Shown piece after piece: positions 58,421-64,000 of a stretch of 64,000 nucleotides of DNA. The number at the start of each line of letters is the position of its first letter. The stretch's first letter is position 1. The notes beneath the pieces were generated by a model. That model was not told where the DNA came from. It saw only the letters and a program-made list of their open reading frames with translations, and did no database searches. The position numbers and the translations under genes are program-made. The DNA lies in assembly GCA_005406025.1 (NCBI GenBank), contig BGZK01000209.1, positions 62,001 to 126,000 of the forward strand, read 5' to 3'. This DNA is from Eumeta japonica. Its lineage: Eukaryota; Arthropoda; Insecta; Lepidoptera; Psychidae.

Positions 58421-59989
58421 TACAGCTGCAAATCGTGAATATTTAAAACTCTCATGACAGATTTAATTTACAATAACTCTCTTTGAATTTGTTGGTGAAG
58501 ATCTTTTACTGTGATTTTTTATAAAATTCCTAAAGCACATTGTTTAAAATTTAAAAGGGAGTACAAAATTAACGACGACTAAAAATATCTATACCCCACG
58601 TAATGGAGTGTAAAAAATTCTTCTCTCTGTACTCAAAACAAATATGCTCTTCCGACGTTACGAAAACTCATGGCCACTAAGAACAGGAGACTGACAATTC
58701 TGTCGATGTTGTGGATGTTCATAAGAAGCAGAAGACCAGAGAAAGGGAGAAAGAGAGTGAAGGAAAGACGTAAGGACCGAAGCAGTAAAGATCCCTCTCT
58801 TATCAAGAGCAAAACTTCAAAGAGAGTAATCACTTCTGAAGCGAATAAATCACCGACTACCATTTGATTTTTCGGACAGTCAAAACTCCACTCTGTCCCT
58901 ATATTGAATCTGTGGAACGTATCCGTACGTTTCGTGGTTTATTTCCGCCAATTTCAAAGCGACTCGATCGTACCATTGAAAGCGTTTTCAATTTTGTCCG
59001 GTTACTGTTTGACACAGCATTCGCGCTTAAGGTACGTTTTTATAAGTGCATGTGCTGCAGATATTCGATATCGGGATGTATTCGTGAATGTTTTTTTAAG
59101 GAATCAGCTTCGTGAATAAATCTGGTCAATATTTACGAGTTGCTATCTCGCGTTTTTTAAGTTGGAAATATTTTTGCTTCTAATCGTATCAGTTAATTTT
59201 AGACCGCATAATTGTTGTCACGTTAAAATTTTTGTACGACAATGCAATTATCTGATACTCTTGCTGTGGACAGAATCGTCGCCGGCCAAATTGAATTTTT
59301 AAAAAGCATTGTCTAATACAAATAACATTGCCTAACTTAAAACTTTGCGTATCGATACGGTTTTTATAACAAATAAATGTTTTACTTGCAAATTATTTAA
59401 AATCTGTAAATAAACAAATAAAAGGAGTAATATTTTGACATTGCGGTGCTGAAAAGTCGAGTATTATTAGAAATTGTGGTAATATTAGAAACATGTTACG
59501 ATCTTCCCTTTTAACTTTGGTTCATATTTACAACATTCCAGGGGATTCCAGCAAAGTCATTAGAGAAAAAATACTTTTGCTTTCATATTTTTAAAATAAA
59601 TTCATATAATTATATACGGCGCAAATATCGTGTAACAAATATGAAATAAAAGTGGGTATAAATAAATTAGTATTTTATGTTCTACCAGTGAAAGGTACAT
59701 TTTTAGATATACATAGAGGTGGTGAAGGTCTCTAAATCACTCGCTTGCTCGTTTTCGGCCAGTGCAACACTCATCAAAGGGCCGTTGTAATATCCGGAGT
59801 ATATTGTAACAGTAGGTAGGGAAAAAGTTTTTTCATATTTTATAGGCAGAAAGTTGCAGTAAAATCTTTTTGGTTGTGTTGTTTATATCTGGCTAGTTTT
59901 AATACCATTAAATAGATGTCATGTAAAAAAAAAAGGAAAATAAAAAGTATCCCGCTAATTTTCTATTGTTTTTCTGTCCACCAAAACGA
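58421..59989. other. Intergenic DNA
   Basis: The + frame at 58670-58867 (65 codons, rich in Arg/Lys/Ser, e.g. RRPEKGRKRVKERRKDRSSK) is compositionally unusual but has no recognised domain. The 58864-59119 region is open in two frames over a GC-richer patch. Nothing can be assigned. Confidence 0.3.
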
Positions 59990-60755
59990 GTGAATCTAAC
60001 GTTGAAATTCGATGCACTTTTAAAGTTTTATTATATAAAAGAGAAAAATGCGACACAGGCCGCGAAAAAAATTGTGATGTTTGTGAAGCGAACTCTTTTT
60101 GAAAAGACTCATTACTGGTGATGAAAAATGGATTACCTACAACAGGAAAGTGCGAAAATCATGTTCAAAAGGCAAGCAAGCTCCACAGACTATAGCGAAA
60201 CCCGGATCAACTCGCAATAAATTGATGTTATGTATATGATGGGATTAGAAGGACATTATTCATTATGAGCTTTTACCGCCGGGCAAAACCATCAATTCGG
60301 ATCTCTACTGCCAACAGCTCTCAAGCAAGAAGTAGAGAAAAAATTACCGGATCGATCAATAGAAAGGATGTGGTTTTGATCGTGATAACGCCAGACCACA
60401 CACATTTTTAGCGACTCAGCAAAGGTTGAAAGGGTTTGATTGGGAAGTGTTAATGCATCCGCCATATAGCCTTGACCTTGCACCTTCAGATTTTCACCTG
60501 TTTCGGTCTTTTCACAATCTTTAGGTAGTGTTAGGTTAACATCAACAGCAAACTCAAAAATAGTTGTCGCAGTTTTTTGATCACAAACCCCAAAATTACT
60601 ACAGCAATAGAATTACATCACTATGTACACAATGGTAACAATTTGTTGAACAAAATGATATATATCTTTATTATAATTAATGTAAATAAAATATGATGAA
60701 AAATTACCTTGGATTTGTATACAAAATATGAAAAAAAAAAATTGCCCGGCGTTAT
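59990..60755 (+). mobile_element. Internally deleted mariner
   Basis: The 5' part reads as an N-terminal transposase segment (VEIRCTFKVLLYKREKNATQ, AAKKI) at 60000-60080. The sequence then jumps directly to the catalytic region: LITGDEKWITYNNRKVRKSC (first Asp, ~60110-60165), LPPGKTINSDLYCQQL (~60270), a frame-shifted SDNARPHTFLATQQRLKGF (second Asp, ~60385) and HPPYSLDLAPSDFHLF (third Asp, ~60455-60500). About 350 bp expected between the helix-turn-helix and GDE box are missing. The 3' non-coding end matches 12640-12915. Frameshifts make it inactive. Confidence 0.82.
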
Positions 60756-63021
60756 ATTATAAGTTATAATCAAATACGTGTCAAATTCAAATACAACTTA
60801 TGAATCCGCCTCAAGAAAAACGCAAACTGCAAAATTTGACTTAAATTCGTATACATTAATTTGTCTTATAACAGAAATTTTACTTCAAAGGGTTCCCACG
60901 CCTAAACGTTAATTAAACAAAGTTTGTCCTCTCACAAAAGTATCTGTCGTTCGCGTCTCAAAAACTTGATTTGAGACAACATTAAGACAACACACGTTGT
61001 ATCCATAATGTAATTACCCACCGTTTTTAGCGTATGTGTGTGTATATTTATACAATGTTTCTACTTCGGATGGGATGAGACTTTAAGGGGAAAAAAATAG
61101 AATATTTTTTTAACGTTTTTCTACAAAATCATTGTGGCCATTTTGAAACCCGATTAATTAGTCAAAATTTAAGTCGAAAAACGTTAATTAAAATAGTGTA
61201 ATTAAACTTATTGCTTATCTTTTTTTACAACCTGGATTTAACAAAAAAAAGGAACATCAATAATAGCAAATGTTGTTATATTTGTTTATCAGTAATTAAC
61301 TTTTGTCGAAGCAAAAAGAGCGGCTCTAACGAAAGGGTACTGTTGTTGCTTTTCAGTACTTCGACGTAGACCTAGTGTTATGATTTTTCCAACATATTAT
61401 TTAGATAAATCTAGGCATTCTAATAAAAGAATAATAATGTTATCTTAACGACCTAGTTTTCCCAATATTCGGGTAAAATTAAAATATAAAAAAATTACTT
61501 GTTTTTTTATTGTTATTTTTTTTTTCCAAGGTATGAAAAGATAACTTTCTTTATTTGTATTAGAAACTAAGCTATCAGAATGTATTTTTTTCTTTATAAT
61601 TGATTGGTTCGTTATAAAAAACTTATTCGATGTCAAGCGTAAAGAATTTTTTTAAAAAAATTGTGTCGGCTTTAAAATAAATCTAGGATTTTAATTTCTC
61701 ACATTTCAGTCGATAAAATTGAATCTATTTTCTAACCTTAAAATTTTATCCCACCCAAAGTGGGAACATTGTATAAATACAACAAGAAAGAATCGTAAAT
61801 CGAATCTTGTACCTACTCGCGCGAATCGAATTGTAACATTGTATAAATACAAAATAAGTCATTTCATAGTACAACAAAACGAATTATTCTTCATTTATTC
61901 GCTACTTTTCGCCTGCGGCTCCGTCCACATGGACACCAAATAAATTATTTTATCTTTTATATCGAATTTCGAGCCGATAAACTGATTGAGATCTCATTGC
62001 TAATTCCAATTTCCAAGTCAGCCTCGCTTTTGACTCCGATTCTAATCTCTATCTAACTTCTTTATGGTCTCAATCCAAATTTTGATTCTGTTAAAAAAAT
62101 ACATAATGTAAAAAAATTACATCGAAATGGGACCAAAGCTCTTCTCTATAATACACCGGGATAGAAAATAATACCATACCAATTTTCATCAAATTCTGTT
62201 CAGTAATTTTTGCGAAGTTTGCTAACAAGTTCACAGACAGACAGGCAATAATCCTAAAAACTATTGAAATGTATTCTGTCAACGTTGCTAATATCCTCCA
62301 GAATGGTTTTTCTGCAATATCTTTAACGTACTGATTTTTTCTACCTACTGTTTTACGTTTATAGACTAGCTTCCGCCCGTGGCACCATCCACGTAGACAA
62401 ATAAATACTTTCATCTTACAAGACAACCGCTTACAATAATTAATCATGAGAACGATTCCAAACCCGATTTCGAGTTAAATAGATTCCTATTCTGATCCCG
62501 CTATCAATTCCGGTTTCGCTCTCCATTTTTTAAATAGGTTTGAAAATTGATGAATATGACTTTTTAAAATAAACACGTCACTGTCGTTTAATAACGTGAA
62601 CACTGTTATGTGCGAATTAAAAACAACTATAAAACAAAAAAAGTAGAAAGAAACCATAAGCGAAGTATTTAATAAATAGGTGAAATAAAAATAAAATTGC
62701 CTTATATTTCTTGCTTCTCATAACTTACATTACAAAAATAATAACGATGTATATGCATAATATTCGCTCTTTAAATTTATATGCCCATTTAGATACAATT
62801 AAAAAACAATTAATAAATCTTTCTTACTCATATATTTAGTAATTACTTACAACTATTATAAGTAATTCCAATTACATTTTGAAAAATAATATGATTAAAA
62901 GATTAAAGTTATTATTAAAAATTACACATGAATAATCAAAGGATTGATAATACTACATGTCTAAGACTTAGTTATTAGAGTACATTAATTATAGAAAAAA
63001 CCACAGGTGAGAGTTTGACTT
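60756..63021. other. AT-rich intergenic DNA with small repeat pieces
   Basis: No supported gene. Two similar pieces, CGCCTGCGGCTCCGTCCACA at about 61911 and TTCCGCCCGTGGCACCATCC at about 62370, each followed by a GACA-CAAATAAAT segment, look like fragments of a common lepidopteran repeat ~460 bp apart. A CAGACAGACAGGCAATAA segment lies between them. Confidence 0.4.
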
Positions 63022-63053
63022 ATTATATAATCACAAGTCTGTGATTATATAAT
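63022..63053. repeat. Perfect 14-bp inverted repeat
   Basis: ATTATATAATCACA, loop AGTC, TGTGATTATATAAT, just upstream of the chimeric transposon remnant. It may be a foldback terminus; no partner end is seen. Confidence 0.85.
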
Positions 63054-63079
63054 TAGATTATATAATTATAATTGTCATT

Positions 63080-63365
63080 TTCGATATGCGCGCAAGCTGC
63101 CGTCCTAGGTTTGAGGCACTTAAACATCATAAGAGCATATTTGGTTTCATGTATAATACGAACAGATTAAAGGAAATTAGTGATAGTGAACTTTTGAAGC
63201 AATGCAGCGACTTGCAAATATCTATGACAATAGGAGAATCATGTGATATTGATGGACATAAATCGTACGAATGACTGAATATGTTCATCCGTATGTATAA
63301 AAGAAACGACATTATCTCGGTGCTGAAATACATAATAGAAAAAAAAATAACTGAAGTTAACACCA
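63080..63365 (+). pseudogene. hAT transposase fragment (region before the dimerisation domain)
   Basis: The frame at 63086-63274 reads RFEALKHHKSIFGFMYNTNR, LKEISDSELLKQCSDLQISM and ESCDIDGHKSYE, then a TGA. It continues in another frame with LNMFIRMYKRNDIISVLKYI and IEKKITEV. This resembles hAT-type (ZMYM/DUF4371-like) transposases immediately upstream of the dimerisation region found at 39880. The match stops abruptly after ITEV near 63360, where the P-N-Y/T-A-R-I-L-L block would be expected. Confidence 0.6.
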
Positions 63366-63650
63366 CTGAAATAATTCTGAGAATTATTGCAACCACACAT
63401 GTTACACATGTGTTAGATTTTTACGTCTGGGGACGAGTGAAAAAATTGGTGTACGCCACAGAAGTCCAAAATGTAGATTTGCGTGAACGGATAGAAGCGG
63501 CTTTCCAGAAAATTCAGCAAGAAATGCTTTTAAGTACGTCTACTGTCGAAACAAGGCGCAGATGTCGTGCGTGCATTGCTAACGGTGGTAGGCAATTCGA
63601 ACAGCTTTTATATTTTTTTATGTAACTGTGCTTTTAGTTAAATAAAGTTA
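63366..63650 (+). pseudogene. C-terminal part of a Tc1/mariner-superfamily (IS630-like) transposase
   Basis: In the same open frame (63281-63625) the text changes to LDFYVWGRVKKLVYATEVQN, VDLRERIEAAFQKIQQEML and VETRRRCRACIANGGRQFEQLL. This is the region after the third catalytic residue (xDFFLWGxxKxxVY ... RCxxCIxxxGGxFExLL) of a large insect transposase family in the IS630/Tc1/mariner superfamily. AATAAA at 63641 and an 11-base A run at 63659 follow the stop at 63623. Confidence 0.7.
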
Positions 63651-63670
63651 TAATATTTAAAAAAAAAATT

Positions 63671-64000
63671 AGTTTTTTTTTATCAAAAACATTCGTGTAT
63701 TTATGTAAAAGAGATACCTATTAAACAGATTAAACTGTGTAAAAGTGTGATAACAATTTTTGCTTACTTAGCGTGTTATTTATTAGGGAATAGAAGTATC
63801 GAATATCAGCCTACTATGTCTTAATACACAAGGTGAAGAAATTACTAAAGTTAATAAAAACTTTTCATAACATATTGCATACCGTTAAAAAGAGGACAGT
63901 TCAGAGATGTTTTTAAAAAATTGGAAGAACCTGATAATGTTTAGTTTTTTTTTAATTAAAGTTTAAAGTTGGGTTTTCAGTTAATTTTTTCAACGTCACC
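63671..64000. other. AT-rich intergenic DNA
   Basis: No feature recognised up to the window end. Confidence 0.4.

Noticed and set aside
58670..58867. Arg/Lys/Ser-rich 65-codon frame resembling a splicing-factor RS region
   Set aside because: Composition alone, overlapping open frame on the opposite strand, no conserved motif or gene structure.

Overview
This looks like a non-coding-dense, transposon-rich stretch of an insect nuclear genome, most likely a moth or butterfly. The evidence is its high A+T content, the lack of any bacterial-style gene packing, and remnants of at least eight transposon classes: mariner/Tc1-type DNA transposons, hAT, RTE-type and Jockey-type LINEs, Ty3/gypsy and BEL/Pao LTR elements, tRNA-derived SINEs, and interspersed repeats I associate with Lepidoptera. 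The order-level assignment rests on repeat recognition, not on a conserved host gene, so it is probable rather than certain.

The only host-type protein genes I can support are two tandem, same-strand, intronless paralogues of a divergent Cys-loop (nicotinic acetylcholine receptor-like) subunit, at 30205-31392 and 37770-38947. Each has a signal peptide, a 13-residue Cys loop at the same codons (152 and 166) and recognisable membrane segments. Each is interrupted by an in-frame TAA in or next to the second membrane segment, at codon 280 in the first gene and codon 282 in the second. The first is otherwise open to its natural stop and a nearby AATAAA. The second has a further stop and a one-base frameshift. 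A block of about 33 bp is conserved upstream of both start codons. A BEL/Pao gag remnant and a Jockey LINE fragment lie between them.

Layout: 1-2.1 kb is AT-rich with a GC island at about 0.53-0.86 kb. At 2.1-3.4 kb there is a full-length but dead mariner with TIRs and a TA duplication. At 4.5-5.1 kb there is an RTE-type fragment. At 7.6-8.3, 23.3-24.1 and 40.7-41.5 kb lie three copies of a ~760-bp repeat. At 11.2-11.7 and 14.0-16.7 kb lie two copies of another repeat, the second split by a LINE whose 3' end is triplicated. At 16.8-19.0 kb there is a 109/110-bp satellite. At 20.9-23.0 kb an RTE-type LINE is split by a 925-bp element with ~187-bp inverted repeats. At 24.9-26.4 kb there is a Ty3/gypsy pol remnant, and at 27.7-29.2 and 32.6-33.4 kb Jockey LINE pieces. 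The receptor pair follows, then hAT and mariner pieces at 39.9-42.1 kb and a second RTE-type LINE at 43.5-45.1 kb. A 120-bp satellite at 50.4-52.7 kb is flanked by near-perfect palindromes. Mariner remnants lie at 53.8-54.7 and 60.0-60.8 kb, and a chimeric hAT/mariner-like remnant with an A-tail at 63.1-63.7 kb.

I see no complete autonomous transposon, no rRNA, no functional tRNA, no CRISPR and no clear multi-exon gene. Several GC-rich blocks could be 5' exons or promoters of genes outside the window, but I cannot assign them. All domain calls come from reading translations by eye; no database search was run.
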